The notes beneath the pieces are model-generated. The model saw only the letters and a program-made list of their open reading frames with translations, was not told the origin of the DNA and did not search any database. Below, piece after piece: positions 1 to 10,282 of a DNA stretch of 64,000 nt. The translations under genes and the position numbers were made by a program. Numbering within the stretch: the stretch's first letter is position 1; each line of letters opens with the position of its first letter. The DNA is from Hyphococcus flavus (GTDB taxonomy: Bacteria > Pseudomonadota > Alphaproteobacteria > Caulobacterales > Parvularculaceae): contig NZ_CP118166.1 of assembly GCF_028748065.1 (NCBI RefSeq), forward strand, positions 1,069,501 through 1,133,500, written 5' to 3'.

Positions 1-1
1 C

Positions 2-646
2 GGTGAGCACTGGAATGTCTGGTCCGAACACGGACGACTGATTTATCAGGATGAGACCGGTCTTTGCGATCTCAAACTTCCGCGTCTTCCCGGCGCGCAT
101 CAGATCGAAAATGCTGGCGCCGCAATCGCCGCCATTCGCGCTGCCGGACTGACGTTTGATGATGCGACCATTTCAAAAGGCATAGAGCTCACACACTGGC
201 CTGCTCGTCTTCAAAGGCTTACGGCCGGGCCTCTCATTGATCTTGCATATGAACAACTTGGCGAAAGCCCTGAAATCTGGCTCGACGGCGGCCATAACCC
301 GCATGCGGGACGCGCCGTCGCGCGCGCCATGGCGGACATGGAAGCTCGCCACTCAAAACCGCTGGTCATGGTATCAGGCATGCAAGCGAACAAGGACGCA
401 GCCGGTTACTTTGCACCTTTCAATGGCATTGCAAGAAAAGCGTATTGCGTTGCTGCAGACCATGAAGGTGTGATGCGTGCTTCTGAAGTCCGCAACGCAG
501 CCACCAATGCGGGGCTAAACGCGGAAAGTTTTGATTCAATTGAAACGGCCTTCACAAAGGCATGCGCGGAATCAAACGAGCCGCCGAGGTTTCTTATTAG
601 CGGCTCGCTCTATCTAGCTGGCGAAATTTTGCACGATAACTCTTAA
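2..646 (+). CDS. folC: Folylpolyglutamate/dihydrofolate synthase, C-terminal part
   Basis: The reading frame enters from the left edge, so only the last 214 residues are present. FolC adds glutamates to folates and in bacteria also makes dihydrofolate in the cytoplasm. The visible part carries the Mur-ligase-like C-terminal domain: a [14 protein letters not shown] stretch (substrate and ATP-domain hinge), then [10 protein letters not shown], the conserved Mur-ligase DGGHN motif, and a Rossmann-like tail ending in SGSLYLAGE. It converges on trxA, and the two stop codons share the palindrome TTAA, overlapping by 4 bp. The family call is firm; the N-terminal ATPase part lies outside the window. 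Confidence 0.93.
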   Translation, partial: GEHWNVWSEHGRLIYQDETGLCDLKLPRLPGAHQIENAGAAIAAIRAAGLTFDDATISKGIELTHWPARLQRLTAGPLIDLAYEQLGESPEIWLDGGHNPHAGRAVARAMADMEARHSKPLVMVSGMQANKDAAGYFAPFNGIARKAYCVAADHEGVMRASEVRNAATNAGLNAESFDSIETAFTKACAESNEPPRFLISGSLYLAGEILHDNS

Positions 647-978
647 GCGGCGGCTTGTTTCAGCACTTCATCAACCCATGCCGCGAGCGTGCTTTTCGGA
701 GCAGCGCCAACACGCGTCGCCACATGCTCGCCGCCTGAGAAAATCATGAGCGTCGGAATGCCGCGCACGCCATACTTGCCGGGCGTTTCAGGGTTCTCGT
801 CGATATTCACCTTGGCGATGGTGATCTTCCCTGCGTATTCATTGGCGATTTCTTCCAGCGCCGGCGCAATCTGCTTACATGGCCCGCACCATTCGGCCCA
901 AAAATCGATAAGAACAGTGTCTCCGGATTCAATGACATCGGCGGAAAAGCTGGCGTCGGTAACGGTTTTGATAGCCAT
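643..978 (-). CDS. trxA: Thioredoxin
   Basis: A 111-residue protein with the thioredoxin active site WCGPCK around residues 31-36, followed by the conserved cis-proline segment RGIPTLMIF and the glycine-rich VGAAPKS end. It is the cytoplasmic disulfide reductase that serves ribonucleotide reductase and other targets; no signal peptide is seen. It is the last gene of the minus-strand series tsaE-amgK-murU-addB-addA-trxA, 66 bp after addA. An AGGAG-type ribosome site lies just before the ATG (atcAGGAGtaattt on the coding strand). Length and motif agree with TrxA. Confidence 0.97.
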   Translation of the reverse strand: MAIKTVTDASFSADVIESGDTVLIDFWAEWCGPCKQIAPALEEIANEYAGKITIAKVNIDENPETPGKYGVRGIPTLMIFSGGEHVATRVGAAPKSTLAAWVDEVLKQAAA

Positions 979-1044
979 GATCTAAATTACTCCTGATCTC
1001 GCGTTTGGTGCGAAAGCATGAAGATAGACCGAACCGCGCTGGTT

Positions 1045-4000
1045 TCAACCCGCTATTCCGGCACGCACCGCCGCGTGATCAAGCATTTCTTTCGGAACCA
1101 TCATCAACCGGGCATCATAAGTCCATAAAAGGCCACAGATGATCTCATGGCCGGAATAGATTTCCTGAACCAACGCGCGATAGGCAGCCATTTGCGCAAC
1201 ATAGGATGGATCGATCTCAGCGGCCACCTGCGGAGGAGGCCGGTTGGTTTTATAATCAACCACAAAAACCTGTGATTCAGAAACGACGAGACGATCAATC
1301 TGTCCACTGATTTTTAAAGCGGTATCGCCAGCACCGAGCGTCCCGGCTATCGGAACCTCCGCCATGGACCCCGGCGCAAAAACCTTCGCGAATGACGGGT
1401 CATGCAACACCTTTAAAACTTCATCGCGCCACCTTTCGCGCTCACCCAGGTCGACAGAGTCTGCAAGCCAGCCAAGCAGCCGATCCGCTACGTTTAAGCG
1501 TTCCTGCTCGGCTACCTCTGGCAACAACTCTAACAATCTGTGCAAAACCCTCCCACGAAAATACTTGTCGTGTCCGCGCAAAGGTGAATAAGAACCGTCA
1601 GCCTCCTCCAAATATTGATGTATCTCTTCCTCTCCACCGAGCTTCGAAGGAGTCAATCTTTGCGCGAGCGTTTCTTTTCCTGCTTTTTGAAACAACCATG
1701 ACGGCGTCGAAATTGCTGGCGTCTCTACTAGTAGCGGTTCTTTCTTGACGGGCGCCGACTGGTCGCAGCTTATCCTGCGAACAACACCACCCCCCTCTTC
1801 CCAGAACGGGCTTGAGTCGGTTGATACATTGACCAGGCGGCCGAATGCATCTTCAGCCAGAGCGTGCCAGGTTTTTTGATTGACCGGCTTCTTATGGGGA
1901 TCGCTTTTTTTACCGCTCTCGACACCGCAAATATAAAGCCGGTCTTTAGCGCGCGTCGCCGCCACATAAAAAAGCCGTCGATACTCCTCATAATCTTTGC
2001 ATTTCAGGTTTTCTCGCGCTCTTTCGGTAAGATCAATGTCATCAGACTTTGAGTTGACCAATAACGCCGCCTCAGGTGGCAGTCCGCGTCCTTCGCAATC
2101 CTTTAGCGAAATCAACGGGCCAATATTTCGCGTGTTTATATCGCGATGTGCATCGAGAAGAAAAACGATCTCCGCTTCAAGGCCTTTCGCCCCATGCGCG
2201 GTCATGACACGCACGGAATCATTTTCTCTTTCCATCTCGCGTTTGATGTCCGCAGCGCTACGGTCGAACCAATCCACAAAGGCGCGCAAGCTGCGTGGAT
2301 TCGAATTCTCAAAATCCAGCGCCTGTCGCAAAAGTTCGTCTACTGCATCACTCGATGCTTTTCCGAGCCGCTGATAGAAACGTTTTCGTCCTGATGTCTC
2401 ACCTGCATCTATGACGTGATTGAGAAACGCCAAAGGCCCCTCAAACTTCCCAATGGCGCTAGCGGCGCTTATCTCATCAACGGCTGACCGCCATCGAAGG
2501 TGCTCATTTGCGCGGCGGCGCAACGATTTCCACAATGTCTCATGCTTTTCGCGATCGTAAGCCAGAGGGAAAAGATCAGTATCGTCGTCAAAGCCGTAAA
2601 GCGGGCTTTTCAGAACCTCCGCAAGAGATAAGTCATCTGACGCACACAATGCAAAGCGTGCGTAGGAGATCAGGTCTTCAACCGCCGGATCTTCATTCAA
2701 CTTCAGCCGATCAGGCCCCGCCACTGGGACGCCTAATGCCGAAAGCCGTGAAATAATTTCTGTGAACAGCTTTCCGCGGCTCTGAACAAGTATGAGGATG
2801 TCTCCAGGCCTGACGGCGCGCCCTTGAGACTCAAGCAACTCACTCTTATCGATCCAGTCTTTGATTGTGCTGGCGACACGATCGCAAAGCACCCGCACCG
2901 GGTGATTACTGACCGGGGCGTCAACTGGCGCATCCCATGGATTGACTTCCGGTTTCTCAGGATACGGCGTCAGCGGCCACAGCTCCACCACTCCTGCTTC
3001 GCCATCCCGCTTGACTCCATGAACCGGAACAACATCGCCCAACCCTTCCGCCGCTTGCTTGTCGGCAAAAGCAGAATCAACAAAGGAAAGAACCGGCGCA
3101 GTCGTGCGAAACGAAAGATTTAACGGCACGCTTTTATAATCGGTAACCTGCGCCAGTTTCTCACCAAGTTCCTGTTCCTTTTGCTTGAACAAGTCGACAT
3201 CAGCACCTTGGAAAGAATAAATAGATTGCTTGAGATCGCCAACGGCGAAAAAGCTTCGCGAAACCTCGCGGGCGCCAGCACCGCTAAAAAATTCTTCGAA
3301 CAGGCTTTCGATTACCGACCATTGTTCAGGGCTAGTATCCTGCGCTTCGTCCAGCAGAATATGCTCGATGCCAAAATCGAGCTTGTACATCACCCATGCA
3401 CTTTCAGCACGCATGAATAACGCGCGTGTGCGCAAGATGAGATCGTCAAAATCAAGCACCGCTCGGAAAGATTTTGTAGCATTATACTGCTCGCGGAGCG
3501 CAGCGGTCAGCCGCCAATGAGCGGCGGTATCCTGAAAGATTTTCAGCGCCTTCAGATTATCAACAGTATCATCAAATCCTGTCAGCAAATCTTGCAGGTA
3601 TGGCTTAACCCACGGATCATGCTTATCTGTCGCATTAGTCGCAAGTTGCTTGTAAGGCGTACCGGCGCTGGTCAATAAAAAATTTTCAAGAACAAGCCAC
3701 TTTTCAGAATTCTCCTCGGTTGAAAAATACGGCGCCAATCTTTTTGCGGCGTCCTGTGGCTTCTTTCCTTCAGCGGCAAGACCATCATGAGCGCGTTTCA
3801 AATCTTGAACATCAAGAGCAGAAAGAAATTGATCCTTTACTCGGGCGGCGTCGAAAGGAGGATTAACCTTTAACGCTTGCGCCAATTGCGCGATTTGCGT
3901 TTCACAATCACTGGCTTGCTCGAATATAGCGCCCTTGGCTGCAGCCCCGATGAGCAATCCACGTAGCTGATCTTCATTTCGCTCACCAGAAAGTTGACTG

Positions 4001-4536
4001 AAAGCTGCAGCGAGCACAGGATCATCTCCAGCATCACGAGCAACGCGGTCCAGCGCTGCATTTATAAGCGCGAAGCCGTCAGCATCCTCCAGCACCGTAA
4101 AGCCCGGCGGCGCGCCGGCTTCCAAAGGAAAACGTCGCAGCACGCTTTCGCAAAACGAATGGATGGTCTGAATTTTAAGGCCGCCCGGCGTTTCAAGCGC
4201 TCGTGCAAAAAGCCGGCGCGCCTTGGCGAGATCATCTGGCGCGCGCTCGTTCCTGGCGCCCTCAAGCTCTTCCAGAGCAACCATCAACTGCGCATCCGTG
4301 GCAAGAGCCCAATCACCAAGCACAGAGAACAACCGGTCAGCCATCTCGGCCGCGGCCGCTTTGGTGAATGTAATGCACAAAATTTTTTCAGGATCGACGC
4401 CATCAAGAAGCAATCTGGCGACACGATTTGTAAGCACGCGCGTTTTGCCTGATCCGGCGTTAGCCATGACGAAAGACGAACGCGATGGAGTCGCCGCAAT
4501 ACGCTGATTAGCGACTGTTTGCTCAAAGGGTGTCAT
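1045..4536 (-). CDS. addA: Double-strand break repair helicase-nuclease AddA
   Basis: A UvrD/Rep-type superfamily 1 helicase of 1163 residues with a C-terminal RecB-like nuclease domain. Seen: Walker A ANAGSGKT (about residues 25-32), ILCITFTKAAAAEM (motif Ia), LLDEAQDTSP (Walker B, DEAQ), QSIYSFQGAD, VRVMTAHGAKGLEAEIVF, YVAATRAKDRLY (motif VI) and a late VVDYKTNRPP, the PD-(D/E)XK nuclease core. With AddB it forms the RecBCD-equivalent enzyme that processes double-strand ends for RecA. It starts inside the 3' end of addB with a 4-bp ATGA overlap, indicating translational coupling. Length is typical of the alphaproteobacterial subfamily. Confidence 0.97.
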   Translation of the reverse strand: MTPFEQTVANQRIAATPSRSSFVMANAGSGKTRVLTNRVARLLLDGVDPEKILCITFTKAAAAEMADRLFSVLGDWALATDAQLMVALEELEGARNERAPDDLAKARRLFARALETPGGLKIQTIHSFCESVLRRFPLEAGAPPGFTVLEDADGFALINAALDRVARDAGDDPVLAAAFSQLSGERNEDQLRGLLIGAAAKGAIFEQASDCETQIAQLAQALKVNPPFDAARVKDQFLSALDVQDLKRAHDGLAAEGKKPQDAAKRLAPYFSTEENSEKWLVLENFLLTSAGTPYKQLATNATDKHDPWVKPYLQDLLTGFDDTVDNLKALKIFQDTAAHWRLTAALREQYNATKSFRAVLDFDDLILRTRALFMRAESAWVMYKLDFGIEHILLDEAQDTSPEQWSVIESLFEEFFSGAGAREVSRSFFAVGDLKQSIYSFQGADVDLFKQKEQELGEKLAQVTDYKSVPLNLSFRTTAPVLSFVDSAFADKQAAEGLGDVVPVHGVKRDGEAGVVELWPLTPYPEKPEVNPWDAPVDAPVSNHPVRVLCDRVASTIKDWIDKSELLESQGRAVRPGDILILVQSRGKLFTEIISRLSALGVPVAGPDRLKLNEDPAVEDLISYARFALCASDDLSLAEVLKSPLYGFDDDTDLFPLAYDREKHETLWKSLRRRANEHLRWRSAVDEISAASAIGKFEGPLAFLNHVIDAGETSGRKRFYQRLGKASSDAVDELLRQALDFENSNPRSLRAFVDWFDRSAADIKREMERENDSVRVMTAHGAKGLEAEIVFLLDAHRDINTRNIGPLISLKDCEGRGLPPEAALLVNSKSDDIDLTERARENLKCKDYEEYRRLFYVAATRAKDRLYICGVESGKKSDPHKKPVNQKTWHALAEDAFGRLVNVSTDSSPFWEEGGGVVRRISCDQSAPVKKEPLLVETPAISTPSWLFQKAGKETLAQRLTPSKLGGEEEIHQYLEEADGSYSPLRGHDKYFRGRVLHRLLELLPEVAEQERLNVADRLLGWLADSVDLGERERWRDEVLKVLHDPSFAKVFAPGSMAEVPIAGTLGAGDTALKISGQIDRLVVSESQVFVVDYKTNRPPPQVAAEIDPSYVAQMAAYRALVQEIYSGHEIICGLLWTYDARLMMVPKEMLDHAAVRAGIAG

Positions 4537-7526
4537 TCGTCACCCCCTTGCGCCTGGCGTTCCCGGCGGCGCGCAAGATGATCGAAATCCCCGAACCGGT
4601 TTGCATATTGCGGGCGCGGCTGCGATGGAAATGATGTCGACGGATCGGCAAAGTGGCGCAAAATGCTAAATAAGCCGTCGCGTGTGTCGCCAATCAGCGC
4701 ACTTGCATCTTCTCCCGTAAAGCCTGACGATTTCTCGCTGTCTTTTTTACCGCCGATGAGGCGCAAAAATTCAAATCCGCTTACGGAAGCTGCGCCAATT
4801 TCTTCAAACCCGCCCTGCTCGACGATCAGGCCAGTCAAAGGCAACTGCGGACTGAACATGGCCTTTTGCTGATCGAGACTTGGCGGTTCGCCGGATTTGT
4901 AATCTATTATATAGGCGCCGCCATCTCTTATTTGGTCGATCCGGTCAGCGCGCGCACTTAATGTAAACTCGAGGCTGTTGAGCGGAAAAGTCCAAACGCC
5001 TTTGCCCTCGATAACAGCCGGGCAGCCGAGGCGCTGACGTTTTACATCCCAGTCAATTATCTGTTGAAAAGCTTCTTCGAGCCTGCGCTTCAAAAAACAA
5101 AAGTGCGTTTCATCGAGTCCATAGTCTTGTGCATGACGCTCAAAAATCTGACTCAGATGTTCTACTGACTCCTCGACTTCTGAGTTGTCGCCAGCTTCGC
5201 GAAAATAGACTTCGAGCACTTTGTGCAAAAGGTTGCCAAGATAACGCGAACTAAAGTCTTCACCGAGCGGATCGAGCGGATCCAGGCGGAGAATATGCCG
5301 CGCGTAAACCGCATAGGGGTCGCGCAGCAACTTTTCTATTTGCGTAACAGAATAGCGTTTGGGACGCGCATCAACGGGAGGGCGCGGCGCCGGCGCTGCG
5401 ATTTGCAGCACTTTTTCGGGCTGATCGAGAAGATCCGATAAAGATTCCCATCGCGAAGTGTCATCAACTTTCTCGAGCGCATCAGCCCCTTTGAGTATAT
5501 TTTTCAACCGAACAATCCACCGCGAAGGTTTCGTCGGTTTTCCGCCAGCACGCGTTGAGCGTGTCAGCATCACCTCGCCCATGGAAGTCATTTGCATGAA
5601 GTCATGCGCGGCCAGTCCAATTCGCCGCTCGGGAGACGGCAACCCGAGTTCCCGCCGCATTGGTCTCGATAGAAACGGGTCGATGGCGGCATCGCGCGGC
5701 CACACGCTTTCGTTCAACCCACCAAGGACGACGACGTCGGCTGTTTGCAGGCGCGCTTCAAGCGGACCTAGAATTGTGATGCGTGGATGTGCCGGCGAGC
5801 GACGGCGCACCATAACGCCGGCGATCAGGCGCGTGAAAATGTCGGCATACTCTTCCGGCCGGTCGTATGCGATCAGTGAAAGCGACTCCATCAGTTGCGG
5901 CAGCGCGCTGGCGCCAGCCTCACCATCTTCGCCGCGCCATAAGCGAACTTCGCCTTTCTCATCGTCAACTGATGATAGTTGTTCGGCAACCGCAAGGTGC
6001 GCATGAACACGTCCTGAAAACGACGAGTCTTTTCCCGGCCACATCGCAGCCGCGCGTTCAAGCGACTCCAATAACTCAGCCGCGAACTCGGGAAGCACTT
6101 GCTGGTTTTCGAGCTTCCGTCTCAGGCCCGCTATAGTTGACGCCGGACGAAGCCCGCGTAAGCCGCGGTCGAAGAAACTTCTCGCCTTCTGAAAGACTGA
6201 AGGCGCCATACCACCGCCGAAAATCGGGTGATCAATCAGTGCCATGACTTTTACGGGATCGGATGCATCATTCAGCCATTGCGCCGTCAACCGCAAAAAG
6301 CCGCCGCAGAGCGTGTTGGCGAACGGCGCCCCAGCAGAGTCATCAACAGTGACGCCCCAGCGGCGCATTTTTAACGCAACTCGCCGCGAAAGGTCTCGGT
6401 CAGGCGTTACCAGCATCCCAGTTCGGCCGGACGCCTCAAGCGTCTCGCGCAGCTTTAGCGCAATTATGCTTGCCTCACACTCCTCGTCACGCGCTTCAAT
6501 GAGCGACAAACCTTCTACCGCTTCTGATATAGATGTCTTTGCGGCGCGTGCATCAGCAGCCCAATCACGCCAACCGTCAGAAGCGCCCGCCGGACGCAGA
6601 GCCACACTGATTAAGTCAGTGCGGGAATTGTGTTTCACAGTGCCTGACGCCGGCCAGATACGCACATCCCGCCTGCCGATCTCCAGCGACTGTATCAACG
6701 CTTTTAAGCCGCTTTGCGGATGCGGCTCGTCCACGGCATCCCAAACGCTGTCGGGCGCCTCAAGATCGAGGCCCGGTAAAACGACGGCGCCAGCCGGGAG
6801 GCCGGCAACAACTTTCATCATCCGTGCAACAGCAGGTGTTGAGCCTGTAGTGCCGGCAATAATGACAGGTTTTCTCGGCGGATGCTCTTTCCACCTTTGC
6901 GCCTGTAAGCCGATCAGTGCGATGCGACGCGCCGCCGGATCCATCAGGCCCTGTTCTTTCAGAATCGACGGCCATTCAGTTACGATAATTGACAAGAATT
7001 CCAGCGACTCCTTCCAGTGGTGGGCCAAACCATCTGGCACGATGTCGTGGAGCTTTGTAGGCTTTATTTCTTCCGTATAGAGCGAATCGAGGAGTTTTCC
7101 GAGCTCATCGGCCGCCGCAATTGCACCTGGCCAGCGCCTTTGCCCCTCGAAATATGTCCGCTCACGCTCAGTGACGAGCCGCGCCAGCATAAGCCGCCGT
7201 TGCGCAGGCGGAACGGCTGGAGACAAGGCAGCTTCATCTTCCGCAGCTCCCTCAAACAGGACAAGCTCGTCTTCGTCGATATCGCCAAGGGCGCGAATTC
7301 GCGGCGGTAACACGGCGCGGGCATGGCTTGCCTTCAAAAACGCATCGCCAAGCGCGCGCATGGCTCGGCGGGTTGGCAAATAAATAGTCACATCGGGAAT
7401 CTGAAAATCATTCTTGCGACAAGCATCAACGACGCCTTCCGCAAGGTCTTCCAAAAACGCGCGCCCAGGTGGAATGGAAAAAAATCTCGGGCCCGGCCCG
7501 CTGAAAGGGTTAGTCGATGAGGTCAT
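4533..7526 (-). CDS. addB: Double-strand break repair nuclease subunit AddB
   Basis: A 997-residue partner of AddA. The N-terminus has the AddB-type FSIPPGRAFLEDL segment, a degraded helicase-like body follows (VVLGGLNESVWP, GLPSPERRIGLAAHDF), and the C-terminal nuclease carries ARADRIDQI and IIDYKSGEPP (the D-x-K of PD-(D/E)XK). I see no cysteine cluster around the nuclease, so the iron-sulfur staple known from Bacillus AddB is probably absent, as in other alphaproteobacterial forms. It overlaps murU by 4 bp upstream and addA by 4 bp downstream, in one operon. Confidence 0.95.
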   Translation of the reverse strand: MTSSTNPFSGPGPRFFSIPPGRAFLEDLAEGVVDACRKNDFQIPDVTIYLPTRRAMRALGDAFLKASHARAVLPPRIRALGDIDEDELVLFEGAAEDEAALSPAVPPAQRRLMLARLVTERERTYFEGQRRWPGAIAAADELGKLLDSLYTEEIKPTKLHDIVPDGLAHHWKESLEFLSIIVTEWPSILKEQGLMDPAARRIALIGLQAQRWKEHPPRKPVIIAGTTGSTPAVARMMKVVAGLPAGAVVLPGLDLEAPDSVWDAVDEPHPQSGLKALIQSLEIGRRDVRIWPASGTVKHNSRTDLISVALRPAGASDGWRDWAADARAAKTSISEAVEGLSLIEARDEECEASIIALKLRETLEASGRTGMLVTPDRDLSRRVALKMRRWGVTVDDSAGAPFANTLCGGFLRLTAQWLNDASDPVKVMALIDHPIFGGGMAPSVFQKARSFFDRGLRGLRPASTIAGLRRKLENQQVLPEFAAELLESLERAAAMWPGKDSSFSGRVHAHLAVAEQLSSVDDEKGEVRLWRGEDGEAGASALPQLMESLSLIAYDRPEEYADIFTRLIAGVMVRRRSPAHPRITILGPLEARLQTADVVVLGGLNESVWPRDAAIDPFLSRPMRRELGLPSPERRIGLAAHDFMQMTSMGEVMLTRSTRAGGKPTKPSRWIVRLKNILKGADALEKVDDTSRWESLSDLLDQPEKVLQIAAPAPRPPVDARPKRYSVTQIEKLLRDPYAVYARHILRLDPLDPLGEDFSSRYLGNLLHKVLEVYFREAGDNSEVEESVEHLSQIFERHAQDYGLDETHFCFLKRRLEEAFQQIIDWDVKRQRLGCPAVIEGKGVWTFPLNSLEFTLSARADRIDQIRDGGAYIIDYKSGEPPSLDQQKAMFSPQLPLTGLIVEQGGFEEIGAASVSGFEFLRLIGGKKDSEKSSGFTGEDASALIGDTRDGLFSILRHFADPSTSFPSQPRPQYANRFGDFDHLARRRERQAQGGDE

Positions 7527-8257
7527 CCTGAAACAGAGACTACACCATCGCGCAAGCGTTTTTCAGCCGCTTCAAGACCAGGTGGATCGCCTACATGCAG
7601 CCATTCGCCGTCATAGACGACGCCCAAGAGCCTGTTGTTGGCCGCAGCTTTATCCCAAAGGACGCGTGTTGAAAAAGCGCCGTCAGGCCCTTCGTCGATC
7701 AGCCTTGGAGATATGATCTGCAGGCCCGTGAACACAAATGGGGCCGTTTCGCCGGAACGAAGTGCTATTTTACCATCATCACCACGCTCGAAATCGCCGC
7801 GACCTTCATAGCCGCTAGTTCGCTCAATCGGGACCAACAACAAAAGCGCATCCATACGTGAGCCATCCCAAGCATTGGCGAGAGCCGCACAAGCCTCCTC
7901 GCCCGCGCCGTCGATCATAATGGCGTCGGTGTTCGTACAAAAAACAGGGCTATCAGCAAACTGCGGACGCGCTTTTTTTAACCCGCCGCCAGTTTCTAAA
8001 AGGGCGCCGCGTTCATCTGAGATGACAACATCCAAACCAGACACATTCGACATGTGCGCTTCAACCTGATCGGCAAGGTGGTGCACGTTCACAATAACAC
8101 GCCCCACGCCGGCTCGTTTGAATCGATCCAATGCATAATCAATCAGTGGCTTGCCAGCGACTTTAATCAGCGGCTTTGGCGTTTCATCCGTAAGCGGGCG
8201 CATGCGCGTGCCAAGCCCGGCGGCAAGCACCATGGCGGTCTGAGGCGTCTTTGTCAT
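7523..8257 (-). CDS. murU: N-acetylmuramate 1-phosphate uridylyltransferase (MurU type)
   Basis: A 244-residue sugar-nucleotidyltransferase. The N-terminal signature AAGLGTRMRPLT followed by PKPLIKVAGKPLI is diagnostic of NDP-sugar pyrophosphorylases, and the DERG and NTDA segments line the nucleotide site. Next to an AmgK-type kinase, the likely role is peptidoglycan recycling: UTP plus MurNAc-1-phosphate gives UDP-MurNAc, bypassing de novo synthesis. That assignment rests on context; mannose-1-phosphate guanylyltransferase is the usual automatic label for the same fold. It overlaps amgK and addB by 4 bp on each side, so translation is coupled. Confidence 0.85.
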   Translation of the reverse strand: MTKTPQTAMVLAAGLGTRMRPLTDETPKPLIKVAGKPLIDYALDRFKRAGVGRVIVNVHHLADQVEAHMSNVSGLDVVISDERGALLETGGGLKKARPQFADSPVFCTNTDAIMIDGAGEEACAALANAWDGSRMDALLLLVPIERTSGYEGRGDFERGDDGKIALRSGETAPFVFTGLQIISPRLIDEGPDGAFSTRVLWDKAAANNRLLGVVYDGEWLHVGDPPGLEAAEKRLRDGVVSVSG

Positions 8258-9339
8258 ACGCCGAGCTCCGGCAGGTGTTTCGAAATGAACGCCGCCAATG
8301 GCGCCAGTGGTTCACGCTTTAAATCGTTCCTGAAATGCGCCTCAACGCGCGGCAAGAGGTCAAGATACCGGGGCTTGTTGTCGCGTTTTGCCAGTCGCGC
8401 AAAAATACCAAGAATCTTGGCGTTCCGTTGAGCCGCGAGAATAGCGTAATCGCGCCTGAAACTCTCCTTATCAAAATCCGGGTCTGTATGGCGTTCATAG
8501 CGATTGATCATGGCGTCTGCGAGTTCGGGCGACACATCGCGGCGTGCATCCTCCAAGAGCGAAACGAGATCATAAGCAGCGTGGCCAAACAGGGCGTCCT
8601 GAAAATCAATCACGCCCACCCGCATCACGCCTCGTCTTGACGGCAGCCACAACAGGTTTTCCGCATGAAAGTCTCGCAATGCAGGCGCATGCGGAGGAGA
8701 CAACTTTTTCAAGGCTTCACGCCAGCGAGCAATATACTCATGACAAAGATCATCACTGATCGCCGCACCTGTTTTCAACGGCCAATACCATTCCGTCAGC
8801 AAACAGACCTCTGCCTCTAGCGCTAAACCGTCATAAGACAACATACTGTAGGTATCACACGACGGTGCTAACAACCGAGCGCCATGAAGATGTAGAAGCG
8901 CATCGACTGCGGAACTGTAAAGCGTTTGCTCATCTACGCGCTCGACAGCACTGGCAAACAGATCGTCACCAAGGTCTTCTAACAGAGCATACCCCTGATC
9001 AGGGTCAGCGGCATAAATCTCAGGCGCCGAAAGCCCTGCTTCCCGCAGCAAGTTTGACACGGCGACAAACGCATTGAGGTTGGGTCCCGCAAGCCGCGCC
9101 ATGGCGTTGTATCCAAGCGCGCGCCGCTCATCCTCCGTGGCGTTTATTGGACAGCCAGACGTTTCAGCAGCAGGTGGCGCAATCATCAAAATGGCGTGCT
9201 TACCGGCCATTTCCAGCCGCTCATACCGGCGCGTTGACGCATCACCCGCCAAGGCCCGCGCTTGCGCTTTCCCCCAGCCTGCAGATTTCAGAAATGCTTG
9301 GCGCGTAACTTCCATATGGTCGATGTCACCATTCATCAT
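8254..9339 (-). CDS. amgK: Anomeric N-acetylmuramate/N-acetylglucosamine kinase (AmgK type)
   Basis: An aminoglycoside phosphotransferase-fold kinase of about 361 residues. The catalytic loop reads LRDFHAENLLW (His-x-x-x-Asn type Brenner motif) and the metal motif IDFQDALFG follows. Together with murU it fits the cell-wall recycling route that phosphorylates MurNAc at C1. The frame is open further upstream into tsaE, but the ATGATG at 9339, one base after the tsaE stop, is the most economical start; the ATG at 9318 (beginning MEVTRQAFL) is an alternative, and neither has a strong ribosome site. Family certain, exact substrate inferred from neighbours. Confidence 0.85.
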   Translation of the reverse strand: MMNGDIDHMEVTRQAFLKSAGWGKAQARALAGDASTRRYERLEMAGKHAILMIAPPAAETSGCPINATEDERRALGYNAMARLAGPNLNAFVAVSNLLREAGLSAPEIYAADPDQGYALLEDLGDDLFASAVERVDEQTLYSSAVDALLHLHGARLLAPSCDTYSMLSYDGLALEAEVCLLTEWYWPLKTGAAISDDLCHEYIARWREALKKLSPPHAPALRDFHAENLLWLPSRRGVMRVGVIDFQDALFGHAAYDLVSLLEDARRDVSPELADAMINRYERHTDPDFDKESFRRDYAILAAQRNAKILGIFARLAKRDNKPRYLDLLPRVEAHFRNDLKREPLAPLAAFISKHLPELGV

Positions 9340-9340
9340 A

Positions 9341-9808
9341 TTAATTTGACTTGATTCCCGCCGCCGCAAGACGCGCCATCCATGCTCTATTCACTTTAAT
9401 ATTTGCCTGACGGCCGTTCACCACAATTTCCAATCGAATGGCCAGAGCCTCCTCTGGCAGATAACCTTCCGCACGTTCAGGCCACTCAACCAGGACGGCG
9501 CCATCTTCCAGCGCTTCTTCCAGCCCAAGCTCCCAGACGTCTTCAGACTTTTCCAGCCGGTAAAAATCAAAATGCCAAAGCGTGAAATCAGGCGCGTCAT
9601 AGGTTTCCACGAACGTAAATGTCGGGCTCGGCGCCTCGACAACACCCGTCAGCTCTTGGATGAGCGCACGCGCAAGCGTCGACTTCCCGGCGCCAAGGTC
9701 GCCTTCCAGCCGAACCACATCGCCTGCGCGCAGCAGCGGCGCAAGCCTTACGCCAAGCGCCGATGTCTCAGTTTCACTCGCCAAATGAAATAAAATTCCG
9801 GTCATCAA
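9341..9808 (-). CDS. tsaE: tRNA threonylcarbamoyladenosine biosynthesis ATPase TsaE
   Basis: A 155-residue P-loop protein with Walker A GDLGAGKST at residues 36-44 and PSPTFTFVETY plus LVEWPERAEGYLP further on, the usual TsaE (YjeE) pattern. It drives the TsaB-TsaD complex that places t6A on ANN-decoding tRNAs. It is the first gene of the minus-strand operon leading to amgK, murU, addB, addA and trxA; the tsaE-amgK-murU order is common in alphaproteobacteria. The coding strand begins ATGATGACC, so either of the first two methionines may be used. Confidence 0.95.
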   Translation of the reverse strand: MMTGILFHLASETETSALGVRLAPLLRAGDVVRLEGDLGAGKSTLARALIQELTGVVEAPSPTFTFVETYDAPDFTLWHFDFYRLEKSEDVWELGLEEALEDGAVLVEWPERAEGYLPEEALAIRLEIVVNGRQANIKVNRAWMARLAAAGIKSN

Positions 9809-9896
9809 CTTTGCGCTCTTAGCCGCGACATTATGCGGTGAAAGGTGAAAAAGGGCTTGCCCTCATAGCCTGAGGCTTTACATGCACGGAACTTAA

Positions 9897-10247
<351 letters not shown>

Positions 10248-10282
10248 TCCGGTCCATTGTAGGCGGACTTGACGTCTGGGCC

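Noticed and set aside
6244-7080. 278-codon plus-strand open frame
   Set aside because: Antisense to addB, Ser/Arg-rich, with no recognisable motif; a shadow of the real gene.
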